Positions 26,136-35,143 are shown, counted from the first letter of the stretch. The stretch is DNA of 64,000 nt from Lactobacillus paragasseri (GCF_003584685.1 NZ_AP018549.1:1364001-1428000); one strand, 5' to 3'. Notes: generated by a model from the letters alone, not told the origin. Numbers and translations: made by a program.

Positions 26136-27350
26136 ATGCAAAATAATGCTACTGATAAACTTTCACCATTAAAAAAATTAACCACTGAGCAACAAGATTT
26201 AGTTAATCAAATTATTAATTTTACCAATCAACATCTTCAAAATAACTATCCCGCCATTTTTACTATTTATGGCGACGCTGGAACTGGAAAAAGCGTAGTT
26301 CTTTCTGCACTTTTTGATCAAATGCAAAAATTACGTCACGATAAGAATAGCAATTTTTATCAAACTAATAATTATTTTCTAGTAAATCATCCTGAAATTC
26401 TTAAGGTTTATAAACAAATTGCAGGTTCTCTTCCAGAATTACTAAAGAAAAATTTTCAAAGACCAACTAGCTTTATCAATCAACTAGATAAAAAACAAAA
26501 AAAGGCAGACATTGTCATTATTGATGAGGCACATTTACTTCTATCAAAGCCAGACCACTACAATAATTTTTATCATGATAATCAATTAGTTGAAGTTATT
26601 AAACGAAGTAAGGTAGTCATTCTAGTTTTTGATCCCTATCAAGTGCTTAAAATGAAGACACTTTGGACCAAGGACCGACTAGAAAAAATTACTCATTCTT
26701 ATCCATATAAAAAATACTACTTAAAGCATCAATTTCGAATGAATGCTTCCTCAGATCTGATCGATTGGTTTAATTCTTTTACTGAAAATATGATTATCAA
26801 ACCAATTCCAGATAATGCAACAAAGAATTATGACTTTCGTATTTTCGATGATGCAGAAAAAATGCGGAAAGAAATTGTCAAACGTAACAAAGAAGTTGGA
26901 TTAAGCAGAATTCTTTCTACGTCTGGTTATCCTTCAACATTAGATGGTGGAAAACACTATATTCAAGAAGGAAAGTTTAAAATGCCATGGGATCAATATA
27001 ATTACACCTCAACGCCTTGGGCAGAAATACCTGAAACAATTAATGAAGTTGGGTCAATATATACTTGCCAAGGTTTTGATCTAAATTACACAGGTATCAT
27101 TATTGGACCACCAATTAGTCAGGTCCCTGGTCAAAATAAAATTCAAGTTAATTTAGATAAAATTACCGATATTGAAATGTTTAAAAAAAGAAAGGATTTG
27201 ACCGATCCAACTGAAATTAAAAAGCTAGAAGAAAGAATGGTACTTAATTCTTTAAACGTACTTTTTAAACGAGGAATTATGGGAACTTATCTTTATGCAC
27301 ATGATCCTTTACTTAGAAAAACGCTAGTTTCGCTATTTAAAAATAAGTAA
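26136..27350 (+). CDS. DUF2075-type P-loop ATPase / helicase-like protein
   Basis: 404 residues from the ATG at 26136. The open frame runs back to a TTG at 26031, but that stretch overlaps pgl and its terminator. It has superfamily 1-like motifs: Walker A GDAGTGKS at 46-53, Walker B VIIDEAHLL near 128, HQFRMNASSDL near 205, and VGSIYTCQGFDLNYTGIIIG near 318. No nuclease domain is attached. DUF2075 proteins are found alone or fused to GIY-YIG nucleases, and some occur in mobile or defence settings; the function is unproven. It stands alone here between housekeeping genes. Confidence 0.8.
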   Translation: MQNNATDKLSPLKKLTTEQQDLVNQIINFTNQHLQNNYPAIFTIYGDAGTGKSVVLSALFDQMQKLRHDKNSNFYQTNNYFLVNHPEILKVYKQIAGSLPELLKKNFQRPTSFINQLDKKQKKADIVIIDEAHLLLSKPDHYNNFYHDNQLVEVIKRSKVVILVFDPYQVLKMKTLWTKDRLEKITHSYPYKKYYLKHQFRMNASSDLIDWFNSFTENMIIKPIPDNATKNYDFRIFDDAEKMRKEIVKRNKEVGLSRILSTSGYPSTLDGGKHYIQEGKFKMPWDQYNYTSTPWAEIPETINEVGSIYTCQGFDLNYTGIIIGPPISQVPGQNKIQVNLDKITDIEMFKKRKDLTDPTEIKKLEERMVLNSLNVLFKRGIMGTYLYAHDPLLRKTLVSLFKNK

Positions 27351-27389
27351 AATAAGTCAAAATAAGTAATAAATTATTACTTTCGACAC

Positions 27390-27427
27390 AAAAAAGGTTA
27401 CGGCTTCAAAGCGCCGTAACCTTTTTT
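27390..27427. terminator. bidirectional terminator between the DUF2075 gene and ohyA
   Basis: A 15-base perfect stem (AAAAAAGGTTACGGC and its complement) with an 8-base loop gives T tails on both strands, for two convergent genes. Confidence 0.9.
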
Positions 27428-27459
27428 CTTAATTCTCATTCAAATAAATTGTTACAATT

Positions 27460-29235
27460 TTAAATCAAGTTTGCTTCTTCAAGCAATTCCTCAATCCATG
27501 TTCCCTTAATCTTCTTCATCCCTGCTTTAACGGCAAGTTTTTCAGGAAGAGGCATTTCTTGATCTGCTAGCTTCTTCTTGTCAGCCATATAGTACATTGC
27601 ACGGAGCAATTCACGAATATCATAGACAGAATCCCAAACTTCTGGAACTCCGCGGTCTACATTAAGTAAGGTGTAAACTGACTCCATCGCAGTTCTAACT
27701 GAATATTCAGTAGTAAAGACAGTATCTCTAGTAGGACTTTCAGCAAAGTTACCAATAAAGGCTAAATTCTTTGAACCTTCTGGTACAACTGCTGGACGGT
27801 CACCATCATGACGAGGCATGAAGTAACTAGTGATATAAGGCATATATACTGGAACAGTATTCATATTTTCTTCTGAAGAAAGTTCTTTAATTTCACTTTC
27901 TGGAACACCTAAGTGATACAGCATTTCTTCAGCAATTTCTTGTCCGGTACAGTCAACTACTTTTTTCTTAATATAATTTCCTTCAGTATCTGAATATAAA
28001 GCATAAATCCAAACTACGATTTCGTTTGGTTTTTGCGTTGGGAAGTGCGGTTGACGGTGGATAGTAAAGCTTAAGCCCCAGTTAGAATCAGTAACTGTGA
28101 TAATACCACCAGTATTTACTTTGCCATCATACAAACTACGTTTAGTTAATCTTTCAAAGTAAGGTGCAACCTTTTTATTCTTCAAGGTTGTAGTTGCAGA
28201 AACAAACCATGATCTTTCTGGAAGATTTTCACTAAAGACATCAGGATGACCAAATGCTGGGTCTTGCTTAGCTAAGTTCTCCCATAATCTCCATGAACCA
28301 CCTTTAGCATGAGTAATTGGTGCTGGCGTAGTTTGATTACCATAAGTTGAACTTTCAGTAATCGAACCGTTAGTCACAAAGACAAGATCATTTTCAGTTA
28401 AGTCGATATCTTCTTGCTTACCGTCTTTCTTCATAACAATCTTTTTAGCAACTTTTTCGTTACCTTCATGATCGACTAGCACGTTTTCAACTTGAACGCC
28501 GTACTCAAACTTAACGCCATGATCCTTTAAGTACTTAAGTAGTGGCTTTACCATCGAATCATATTGGTCATATTTGTTGAACTTCAAAGCAGTAAAGTCT
28601 GGCAAACCATCAATATGGTGAATAAACCGCATGCAGTAGCGTCTCATTTCTGCAAGAGAGTGCCACTTTTCAAAAGCAAACATTGTTGACCAATAAGTCC
28701 AGAAATTAGATTCAAAGAATTCTGGAGAGAACCATTCTTCAATAGTCTTTCCTTGAATTTCAGATTCCGGTGTCAAAACTAGTTTAACTATTTCACTAGC
28801 ATGTGAACCTAGTTGATACAAACCATCAGTTGGCAATTCATTACCACGTTTATGAATTAAACGGCAATTTGATGAGTTCGGATCTTCTTTATCAAGCCAA
28901 TAATACTCATCTAAATAGGATGCTCCTGGTATTCTCAATGAAGGAACAGAACGGTACATATCCCACATACATTCGAAGTGGTCTTCCATTTCACGACCAC
29001 CACGAACTACAAAACCAGCATTAGGACGCTTAGTTCCGTCTAAAGAGCCCCCAGCAACATCTAATTCTTCTAAAATATGAATCTTGTCACCAGCCATTTT
29101 AGCATCTCTAACTAAGAAAAATGCTGTTGAAAGACCAGCTAATCCACTACCAATAATATAAGCAGATTTTTTATCTACATCTGCTGGCTTTTTTGTGTCT
29201 GCAAAAGCTTCATAATTTCCCTTTGAATAATACAT
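27460..29235 (-). CDS. ohyA: oleate hydratase (myosin-cross-reactive antigen family)
   Basis: FAD enzyme that adds water to the cis-9 double bond of oleic and linoleic acids to give 10-hydroxy fatty acids, a detoxifying step at the membrane. 591 residues, normal length. The FAD-binding motif GSGLAGLS is near residue 29, followed by the acidic strand end [14 protein letters not shown]. The conserved [19 protein letters not shown] is near 79-97, and family blocks continue to the C-terminal basic region. It is a single-gene unit with an unusually structured promoter. Fatty-acid induction is plausible but not shown. Confidence 0.95.
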   Translation of the reverse strand: MYYSKGNYEAFADTKKPADVDKKSAYIIGSGLAGLSTAFFLVRDAKMAGDKIHILEELDVAGGSLDGTKRPNAGFVVRGGREMEDHFECMWDMYRSVPSLRIPGASYLDEYYWLDKEDPNSSNCRLIHKRGNELPTDGLYQLGSHASEIVKLVLTPESEIQGKTIEEWFSPEFFESNFWTYWSTMFAFEKWHSLAEMRRYCMRFIHHIDGLPDFTALKFNKYDQYDSMVKPLLKYLKDHGVKFEYGVQVENVLVDHEGNEKVAKKIVMKKDGKQEDIDLTENDLVFVTNGSITESSTYGNQTTPAPITHAKGGSWRLWENLAKQDPAFGHPDVFSENLPERSWFVSATTTLKNKKVAPYFERLTKRSLYDGKVNTGGIITVTDSNWGLSFTIHRQPHFPTQKPNEIVVWIYALYSDTEGNYIKKKVVDCTGQEIAEEMLYHLGVPESEIKELSSEENMNTVPVYMPYITSYFMPRHDGDRPAVVPEGSKNLAFIGNFAESPTRDTVFTTEYSVRTAMESVYTLLNVDRGVPEVWDSVYDIRELLRAMYYMADKKKLADQEMPLPEKLAVKAGMKKIKGTWIEELLEEANLI

Positions 29236-29287
29236 ACAAGTGATCCTCTTTTCTATATTAGGATAGTATTAACACTTCTTATATTCA

Positions 29288-29316
29288 ATTCTATGTAAAG
29301 CGGTTACAATAGTCAA
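29288..29316 (-). promoter_or_regulatory. ohyA promoter
   Basis: On the minus strand the -35 TTGACT (29316-29311), a 17-base spacer and the -10 TAGAAT (29293-29288) form a near-consensus promoter. Transcription would begin about 45 bases before the ohyA start. Two palindromes overlap it (listed separately). Confidence 0.75.
29294..29308. promoter_or_regulatory. cre-like palindrome in the ohyA promoter spacer
   Basis: TGTAAAGCGGTTACA has TGTAA/TTACA arms and a GCG centre. It resembles a CcpA operator with one extra base, and fills the 17-base spacer almost entirely. Binding here would block RNA polymerase. The identity of the regulator is inference. Confidence 0.4.
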
Positions 29317-29330
29317 TGTATTTGACTATT
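29308..29330. promoter_or_regulatory. 23-base palindrome over the ohyA -35 (candidate operator)
   Basis: AATAGTCAA and TTGACTATT are perfect 9-base arms around a 5-base centre. The left arm contains the -35 hexamer. No T tract follows on the minus strand, so it is not a terminator for rluD. It has the size of a TetR/MarR-type operator. Confidence 0.55.
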
Positions 29331-29334
29331 ATAT

Positions 29335-30234
29335 TTATAATTTATTACTTATTAGCCTTTGCCACAAACATTTCATATCCACTGGTTCTGAAATAGTAAC
29401 CTCCTGCTTACGTTCCGAAAAAGGATCATCAAACTTAAGATAAAAGCAATTCAAAGCTTGTCGTTTAAAATTATCTTTAATCCCATACAAGGGATCACCA
29501 AACAAGGGATGGTCAAGATACTGCATGTGAACTCTAATTTGATGAGTTCGACCAGTTAATAACTGTAATTCAACTAAGCTTGCACCATTAACTTGGTCTA
29601 AAACACGGTATTTTGTAATTGAGCGTTGACCATTAGCTACTATTCCGCGTTTAACGCTGGCATCTAGTTTACCAATTGGCGCATCGATAATCCCTATTTC
29701 TTGTTCTTTACTAAAATTGCCATGCACAATTGCATGATATTTTTTAATAAAACAATCCTTCCCCATTTCGCTAAATCGAGCATGAGCAACTGCATTTTTT
29801 CCAACTAAAACTAACCCTGATGTATCACGATCAAGTCTTGTAATAACATGTGGCTTAAGATCTTTCTGCCCATTTTTCTGAAAATAATATAGCAATCTGT
29901 TAACTACTGCATCATTATCTTCATAGCGAGATGGGATTGACAAAACGCCAGCTTCTTTATTAATGACTAAATAATCATGCTGTTCAAGAACAATATTCAG
30001 CTGATTAGTAGATGGTTTTAGCCATTGATTTTTCTTCTCTTCACCTAAGATAAAGATTACTTCATCCCCTGAATGTAAAAGATAGCTAGTATAGCGGCGA
30101 TGGTGATTTACCAAAATCATCCCACCATTATGCTGGCTATTAGTTAAAGCTCTTTTAGAAAAACCATTTCTTAACAAAAAACGCCCCAATTTTTGAGGTG
30201 TTTTATTTTCAAATTTTAATTTAAAATATTGCAT
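29335..30234 (-). CDS. rluD: RluD/RluA-family 23S rRNA pseudouridine synthase
   Basis: 299 residues. An N-terminal S4-like RNA-binding region covers about residues 10-75. The catalytic motif TRLDRDTSGLVLVGKN, with its essential Asp, is near 136, and LLTGRTHQIRVHMQYLDHPLFGD is near 225, as in all RluA-type enzymes. The exact target uridines are not predictable from sequence. It is the third gene of relQ-nadK-rluD, with a 2-base gap to nadK, the same order as Bacillus yjbM-yjbN-yjbO. Confidence 0.9.
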   Translation of the reverse strand: MQYFKLKFENKTPQKLGRFLLRNGFSKRALTNSQHNGGMILVNHHRRYTSYLLHSGDEVIFILGEEKKNQWLKPSTNQLNIVLEQHDYLVINKEAGVLSIPSRYEDNDAVVNRLLYYFQKNGQKDLKPHVITRLDRDTSGLVLVGKNAVAHARFSEMGKDCFIKKYHAIVHGNFSKEQEIGIIDAPIGKLDASVKRGIVANGQRSITKYRVLDQVNGASLVELQLLTGRTHQIRVHMQYLDHPLFGDPLYGIKDNFKRQALNCFYLKFDDPFSERKQEVTISEPVDMKCLWQRLISNKL

Positions 30235-30236
30235 AA

Positions 30237-31040
30237 TTATTTATTTTTAGGTTGCCCAATAAAGGCATCCTCTACCCGATTCCAAAAATGAGTATGTTGA
30301 TACTTATCAAACCGAATAACATGTTGAGAAATACGGTATTCAATTTTCTTAATATGCTTATGATTAAATTCATATCCATCATAGGTTACTACGTAGTGAT
30401 CATCACTTTCTGGTTTAATAGTTATCCATTCATCTGGAGCAATAACTATTGGCGATGACAAAGTTCTGAAAACACGGTTATTAATCGAAGCTATTTCAGT
30501 CATCTGCAGGGCTTTTAAACGGGGGTGAATAACTGCGCCGCCTAAAGATTTGCTATAAGCGGTAGAACCTGTAGGCGTTGAAACACATAAGCCGTCTCCT
30601 TTAAAGCTCTCAAAGAATTGATCTCTAATATAAACATCAGCCTTTAAAGTCTTTGAAACTCGTTTAATTGTTGCTTCATTCAAAGCGAGCAACTTTTTCT
30701 TTTCACCTGAACCAGTAGTAATAATTAACTCTAGCAGTGGATAAGAAGCGGAAGAGGGTTGCTTCTTAGTTAAATTATCAACCATCTTGCCAATTTCAAA
30801 GTTACGCCAATCAGTATAAAAGCCTAAGTGTCCTGTATGTACACCAATAAACCTTATTTGATCAACTAAATTTTGATATTTGTGAAAACCCGAAATTAAA
30901 GTTCCATCTCCCCCAATTGTGATTACCACATCAGGATTCTCAGGATCAATTTCAATCTTTCTAGAATCAAGTAATTTTTCTAATGCCTTAACTACTGCCA
31001 AGGTTTCAACTTTTTCATTATAAACGAGTGCGACTTTCAT
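30237..31040 (-). CDS. nadK: NAD kinase
   Basis: Phosphorylates NAD to NADP, the cell's only route to NADP. 267 residues. The GGDGT motif (VVITIGGDGTLISGF) is near residues 43-52, and the second conserved block STPTGSTAYSKSLGGAVIHP, which binds NAD, is near 155. The start and the relQ stop share one base, so the two are co-translated. Pairing with an alarmone synthetase is conserved in Firmicutes. Confidence 0.96.
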   Translation of the reverse strand: MKVALVYNEKVETLAVVKALEKLLDSRKIEIDPENPDVVITIGGDGTLISGFHKYQNLVDQIRFIGVHTGHLGFYTDWRNFEIGKMVDNLTKKQPSSASYPLLELIITTGSGEKKKLLALNEATIKRVSKTLKADVYIRDQFFESFKGDGLCVSTPTGSTAYSKSLGGAVIHPRLKALQMTEIASINNRVFRTLSSPIVIAPDEWITIKPESDDHYVVTYDGYEFNHKHIKKIEYRISQHVIRFDKYQHTHFWNRVEDAFIGQPKNK

Positions 31041-31666
31041 TATTGTTCTTTTCCTTTAGATTTAGTAAAAATTCTCTGTGCTTCCTGCACTTCATCTTTA
31101 ATTGATGACATTTCTTCATCTAACTTATAAGCAGCTTCAGCTGTTGATTTAAGTCGCTTAGAAATATCTTCTGGGTACTTCCCTTGATATTTATAATTTA
31201 AAGTATGCTCTACTGTTGCCCAAAAATTCATTGCCAAGGTCCGAATTTGAATTTCGGCAATAATCTTTTTTGGTCCATCAGGTAAAAAAACAGAATATTC
31301 AATTACCATATGGTAAGAACGGTATCCAGATGGTTTTGCGTTTTGAATATAGTCCCTTTCTTCAATTACCTGCATATCTTGACGCTGGTGAATTAGGTCA
31401 ACTACTCGATAAATATCATCCACAAATTGACACATAATTCGAATGCCAGCTATATCTTGCATATCGTTCTCAATGACATCAGGAGCAATAACTCGCCGCG
31501 TCATTTTTTCTTTAATTGAATCGACGGTTTTTACGCGTCCGACCACGAATTCAATCGGCGAATGCTCACCCTTGTTTAAAAAACTTTGTCTAAGTGATCG
31601 AAATTTAACTTTTAATTCAGATACAGCCTGTTGATAAGGCCATAAAAATAAATCCCAATCTTTCAT
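31040..31666 (-). CDS. relQ: small alarmone synthetase RelQ (GTP pyrophosphokinase)
   Basis: Makes (p)ppGpp from ATP and GTP/GDP; a single-domain enzyme without hydrolase domain. 208 residues. The RelA/SpoT synthetase core holds GRVKTVDSIKEKM near residue 43, DIAGIRIMCQFVDDIY near 72, and EIQIRTLAMNFWATVEH near 140 with the catalytic Glu. A C-terminal helical tail (175-208) is typical of the tetrameric RelQ type. It heads relQ-nadK-rluD and is divergent from the CYTH gene across 77 bases. An extended -10 (TGG-TAGAAT) is visible upstream. Confidence 0.94.
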   Translation of the reverse strand: MKDWDLFLWPYQQAVSELKVKFRSLRQSFLNKGEHSPIEFVVGRVKTVDSIKEKMTRRVIAPDVIENDMQDIAGIRIMCQFVDDIYRVVDLIHQRQDMQVIEERDYIQNAKPSGYRSYHMVIEYSVFLPDGPKKIIAEIQIRTLAMNFWATVEHTLNYKYQGKYPEDISKRLKSTAEAAYKLDEEMSSIKDEVQEAQRIFTKSKGKEQ

Positions 31667-31743
31667 GTATAAATCCTTTCCGTTTCAAACAAAATTATTC
31701 TACCATAGAGAGGGATAACATTAACTAGTGAAAGGATAAAATT

Positions 31744-32367
31744 ATGAGTAAAAATTTAGAAATTGAATCAAAAACACTCCTAGATAAAGATACCTACGAA
31801 AAAATGCGTGATGCATTTACCGCTAAATCAGATTTTATTCAAAAGAACTACTACTTTGATACACCTGATTTTGACTTAAAAAATAGTGATGCCAGTTTAA
31901 GAATTAGAATTCTAGTTGATCACGCTGAACAAACTATTAAGGTTAAGGAAACCAAACCTAAAGAAAATAAATATAGTGAAAGAGTAGAAATTAATGATCT
32001 TTTGTCAGTAGCCCAAGCCGAGCAAATGGCTCAAAGTGCATATGAAGGTACTTTTTTCTTATTTGGCGGTGATGTTGGTAATTATTTACAAAAACATTAT
32101 TCTAAAGAATCCATTCACTCTTTAAAATTAATTTCTTGGAGTCAAACACGGAGAATATTAGCCGTTGGACCAGAAAATTGTGAATTAACTCTTGATTTAA
32201 CAGAATTTCCAGATGGCTATTATGACTTTGAATTAGAAATTGAAAATGATGATCCAGCAACTATAAAAAAAGTACTTGCTGAATTAGAAAAGCAGTTTGA
32301 TTTCAAAGCTAACAAGGAAAATACTAACCAAAGTAAAGTAAAACGTGCTTGGGAACACAAAAAATAA
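31744..32367 (+). CDS. yjbK: CYTH domain protein (YjbK-like triphosphate-binding)
   Basis: 207 residues forming one CYTH domain. The signature ExExK is present as EIESK at residues 6-10, and alternating charged strands (SLRIRILVD, TIKVKETKP, YSERVEI, DFELEIEND) line the triphosphate tunnel. Relatives hydrolyse inorganic or organic triphosphates; the substrate here is not known. Its place beside relQ-nadK-rluD and an SpxH-like gene mirrors Bacillus yjbK. It has a GAAAGGA ribosome-binding site. Confidence 0.88.
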   Translation: MSKNLEIESKTLLDKDTYEKMRDAFTAKSDFIQKNYYFDTPDFDLKNSDASLRIRILVDHAEQTIKVKETKPKENKYSERVEINDLLSVAQAEQMAQSAYEGTFFLFGGDVGNYLQKHYSKESIHSLKLISWSQTRRILAVGPENCELTLDLTEFPDGYYDFELEIENDDPATIKKVLAELEKQFDFKANKENTNQSKVKRAWEHKK

Positions 32368-32437
32368 AACAAATTTTTTCCCATTTCGTTCATTTTCTGA
32401 TACAGTATTCATGAACTTGGACGGAGGAAATAGCAAA

Positions 32438-33043
32438 ATGTTTGAAATATTTTTCTTTGTTAATCCGATTGGAATTAACTGTTATCAAAATGAACAGGAA
32501 ATAATTGCTGCAGTCAGTGTTTATAAACAAAATATTTCTTACCACTTTATTCCCATGACTACCATGAACACAATTCGTAACGATATCAGAGCGAGACATC
32601 TTTCATCAAGTAATGTCGAAATTTTTAACACTTTTAGTCAAAGTGCTTACAATGCAACCAAAGATTATCACACCCTAAAATTAATAGTAGGTAATAAAAA
32701 GGCTAGACAATATATCATTAAATTGCAACATGCTATTAATGATATGGGCAAAATTTATTCATCAGAGCTTATTAATGAAATTTTGAGCTCACTAAATGTT
32801 TCGATTAAGAGCTTCAAAAAGAATCGAGAATCGAATTACATCAAGCTTTCAATGGATAAAGACTTAAAACTTGCCGATGACTTGAATGTTGTAACTACTC
32901 CAACTACGATTATTTTTAATTATGATAATGACCGTGGAGACTCAGGAATGATGATTGAAGGTTGTGCAAATCGAGAAGAAATTGAGTCAGCAATTACTGG
33001 GGATAGACAAACTAGTAGTGATAATAGTTTACGCTTATTATAA
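32438..33043 (+). CDS. yjbH: DsbA-family SpxH/YjbH-like protein without CxxC
   Basis: 201 residues from the ATG at 32438 (GGAGG, 12 bases upstream); the frame is open further back, but that part overlaps the CYTH gene. It has a thioredoxin-like N-terminal strand (FEIFFFVNPIGINC), a helical insert, and the cis-proline loop VVTTPTTIIF near 160. In Bacillus SpxH is the adaptor that feeds Spx to ClpXP and begins with a CxxC-type motif; here only one Cys (residue 14) remains. Identity rests on fold plus strong synteny with yjbH, with spx, mecA and coiA close by. Confidence 0.72.
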   Translation: MFEIFFFVNPIGINCYQNEQEIIAAVSVYKQNISYHFIPMTTMNTIRNDIRARHLSSSNVEIFNTFSQSAYNATKDYHTLKLIVGNKKARQYIIKLQHAINDMGKIYSSELINEILSSLNVSIKSFKKNRESNYIKLSMDKDLKLADDLNVVTTPTTIIFNYDNDRGDSGMMIEGCANREEIESAITGDRQTSSDNSLRLL

Positions 33044-33050
33044 TTTATTG

Positions 33051-33085
33051 AGCTAACTGGCTTTTAAGTCAGCTAGCTTTTTTTG
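33051..33085 (+). terminator. intrinsic terminator after the SpxH-like gene
   Basis: AGCTA and CTG pair with CAG and TAGCT around one mismatch, followed by TTTTTTT. It overlaps the end of the convergent coiA gene. Confidence 0.65.
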
Positions 33086-33937
33086 TAGAAAAATTATTAT
33101 TGGACTTTTTTCCTTCGGCTCTCGTAATTTTAAGAAGAGTTCATCTGGAATATCTGCCACAGAATAATGTAACTGATATAATAACGAAGCAATTTTCAGT
33201 CCCAGTTTACTTTTTTGATTAATTTGCTTTTGTAGATATATTTTTTGATCTTGAATATAGCTTATTTTATTTTTTCTAGTAGATGGAATGAAAGTAAACA
33301 AGCTTGCCACGCCTCTTTCATCTAATGAAAAAGTTTTAATTTCATAACTTAGTTCAGAACTAAGTGCTGCCATTAAAATATTATATTTTAATGTAATCAC
33401 ACAACTAAATGGATTAATTTCTAAATAATACCATTGCCATTGTGTACTGTATCTTAAAAAGATTTTTTGAGAACGATTAATTTTATTTTTCAAATAATGC
33501 CTTTTCCCGACAATCCAAATATCTTTAATCTGCAATTTTTTATATAAGGCATGGCGATGTGCAAATTCTGCCCCACTCAAGGGTGCGCATTGCACTTCAA
33601 AAGATAATCTATTTTCTACTAATACATCTGCTCTCAATTGTTGATCTAAAAGTGGAACTTCAATATCTGCTCGAAGTCCATTTGCTTTTAACGCAGTGCA
33701 CAATAACTGTTTTGCCTGTAAATGCTCTTCCTTTTCCCCTGTTCCCTTTACCTGATAAAAATGTTTAAAAAATGGCTTTTTTTCTTCCGATAAAATCAGA
33801 ATCATTCGATGCCGACAAGATGGACAAAGATAAGATTCTTGATTCAACTTTTTTAATCCCTTACTAACTTGTTCTGCTTCATTAATTGCTAAGACTAATT
33901 TTTGATTTAAAATAGCAGCATACATTTTATCGCCCAT
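33053..33937 (-). CDS. coiA: competence protein CoiA
   Basis: 294 residues. The N-terminal zinc-binding region (LCPSCRHRM, with HF after it) is at about residues 38-62. The nuclease-like core has RADVLVENRLSFEVQCAPLS near 103-122, with the Asp and Glu-x-Gln of a PD-(D/E)xK active site. The C-terminal half is less conserved. CoiA promotes recombination of incoming DNA during transformation. A second ATG at 33925 (MYAAILNQ) may be the real start, as neither has a strong ribosome-binding site. It follows mecA, as in Bacillus, but pepF is missing. Confidence 0.88.
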   Translation of the reverse strand: MGDKMYAAILNQKLVLAINEAEQVSKGLKKLNQESYLCPSCRHRMILILSEEKKPFFKHFYQVKGTGEKEEHLQAKQLLCTALKANGLRADIEVPLLDQQLRADVLVENRLSFEVQCAPLSGAEFAHRHALYKKLQIKDIWIVGKRHYLKNKINRSQKIFLRYSTQWQWYYLEINPFSCVITLKYNILMAALSSELSYEIKTFSLDERGVASLFTFIPSTRKNKISYIQDQKIYLQKQINQKSKLGLKIASLLYQLHYSVADIPDELFLKLREPKEKSPIIIFLQKKLADLKAS

Positions 33938-33951
33938 TATTATATACGCAA

Positions 33952-33979
33952 AAAGGAGATGATTTTTTTCATCTCCTTT
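33952..33979. terminator. terminator between mecA and coiA
   Basis: An 11-pair stem (AAAGGAGATGA / TCATCTCCTTT) with a 6-T loop has A/T-rich flanks on both sides. On the minus strand it ends mecA. Confidence 0.8.
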
Positions 33980-33984
33980 ATTTT

Positions 33985-34638
33985 TTAATCAAAATATTGT
34001 CTTAGATTTCCTAACGCGTCTTGCCTAATCAAACACTTTGCATTTTTCTTTATTTTTTGGAATTGCTTTTCTGTCATTCCATTTCCATATTCATTAGCAA
34101 TTACCCACGTATCTTCAGGCTTTAATTCAACATAATTGTCATCTAAGTAGGCTAAATCTAAATAATATTCATGATGGTAAGTATATAAACTAGATGCTAA
34201 GCCATCAACTTTTAATGCATCCGCTAAGGCGGCAACTAAATCAATACTATCAATCTTAAAGACTCGGCGATTATCACTAATTAATTTATCTTGATTATTA
34301 ATTTTTGTTTTACGATCATCATTATCCGATCCGGCGCCTAATCCCTTTAACAGATCACGTAATTGATCGTTAGGGTTATCACCGACATCTTCATCACTAT
34401 CAGGTACTTTAGAAATTAGTAACTCTAATCCAGAACTACTTGGCATAACTTGAAAAGTAACTGGATCGCCTTTAGCAAAAGTATGATCTGTATCGACTTC
34501 ACTTAAAATTTGATAGAAGAAATGTTGAATTTGACTTTTATTTCCTAATAAATCGAGCATTGTTATTCCGCGCTCTTTAAGTTCATCTGCATCCATTGTT
34601 ACACGAATGGTGTTCTCACTTATTCTGTGTACTTCCAC
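33985..34638 (-). CDS. mecA: adaptor protein MecA
   Basis: Adaptor that binds substrates and delivers them to the ClpC chaperone-protease. 217 residues. The N-terminal substrate-binding domain (MEVHRISENTIRVTMDADEL..., residues 1-80) precedes an acidic linker (90-120). The C-terminal ClpC-binding domain (125-217) contains YLDLAYLDDNYVELKPED. In Bacillus it controls ComK degradation and Spx. The neighbours spx and coiA support a role in stress or competence control. It has a GGTGATAAC-type ribosome-binding site. Confidence 0.92.
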   Translation of the reverse strand: MEVHRISENTIRVTMDADELKERGITMLDLLGNKSQIQHFFYQILSEVDTDHTFAKGDPVTFQVMPSSSGLELLISKVPDSDEDVGDNPNDQLRDLLKGLGAGSDNDDRKTKINNQDKLISDNRRVFKIDSIDLVAALADALKVDGLASSLYTYHHEYYLDLAYLDDNYVELKPEDTWVIANEYGNGMTEKQFQKIKKNAKCLIRQDALGNLRQYFD

Positions 34639-34698
34639 TTGTTATCACCTCGAAGTCTCTTGTCTTTAATACATTGTAACCTATTTTCTTGCTCATAC

Positions 34699-34730
34699 AA
34701 AAACGCTAGCTTAAAAAGGCTAACGTTTTT
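34699..34730 (-). terminator. intrinsic terminator after spx
   Basis: AAAAACG and TAGC pair with GCTA and CGTTTTT around one mismatch; T-rich on the minus strand. Confidence 0.7.
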
Positions 34731-34741
34731 ACAATTTTTAA

Positions 34742-35143
34742 TTAAAGATCAGCTGTCATTGCTTGGATTTCTTCAAGCTCTAAACGACGAACCTTTCGAG
34801 GAAGAAATCTTCTAATTTCATCTTCGTTATATCCTACTTGCAAACGTCTGTCATCCATAATGATTGGACGTCTTAATAAACTTGGATTTTTTTCAACAAG
34901 ATCAATTAATTGATCAATTGATAAGTCATCTAAATTGATTTTTAAATTTTGGAAAGTACGAGAACGAGTAGAAATTATTTCTTCCGTTCCATTTTCAGTC
35001 ATACGTAAAATTTGCATGATTTCTTCTTTGTTCAATGGATTAGCAAAAATGTTTCTTTCCTTAAAAGGAATATCGTGTTCTTTTAACCATGCTTTTGCCT
35101 TACGACATGACGTACAACTTGGTGATGTATATAAATTTAACAC
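34742..35143 (-). CDS. spx: transcriptional regulator Spx (ArsC family)
   Basis: Binds the RNA polymerase alpha C-terminal domain and redirects transcription under thiol stress. 133 residues, full length. The redox switch CTSC is at residues 10-13 ([11 protein letters not shown]), the alpha-contacting Gly/Arg region follows, and [25 protein letters not shown] is near 91. The acidic C-terminus is the usual ClpXP degron area. It has its own extended -10 promoter. The presence of mecA and an SpxH-like gene next to it suggests that its turnover factors are encoded together. Confidence 0.94.
   Translation of the reverse strand: MLNLYTSPSCTSCRKAKAWLKEHDIPFKERNIFANPLNKEEIMQILRMTENGTEEIISTRSRTFQNLKINLDDLSIDQLIDLVEKNPSLLRRPIIMDDRRLQVGYNEDEIRRFLPRKVRRLELEEIQAMTADL

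Noticed and set aside
29308-29330. Palindrome read as a terminator for rluD
   Set aside because: No T run follows it on the minus strand, and it coincides with the -35 of ohyA.
32345-32437. 5' extension of the SpxH-like gene
   Set aside because: It overlaps the CYTH gene and crosses the GGAGG ribosome-binding site of the start at 32438.
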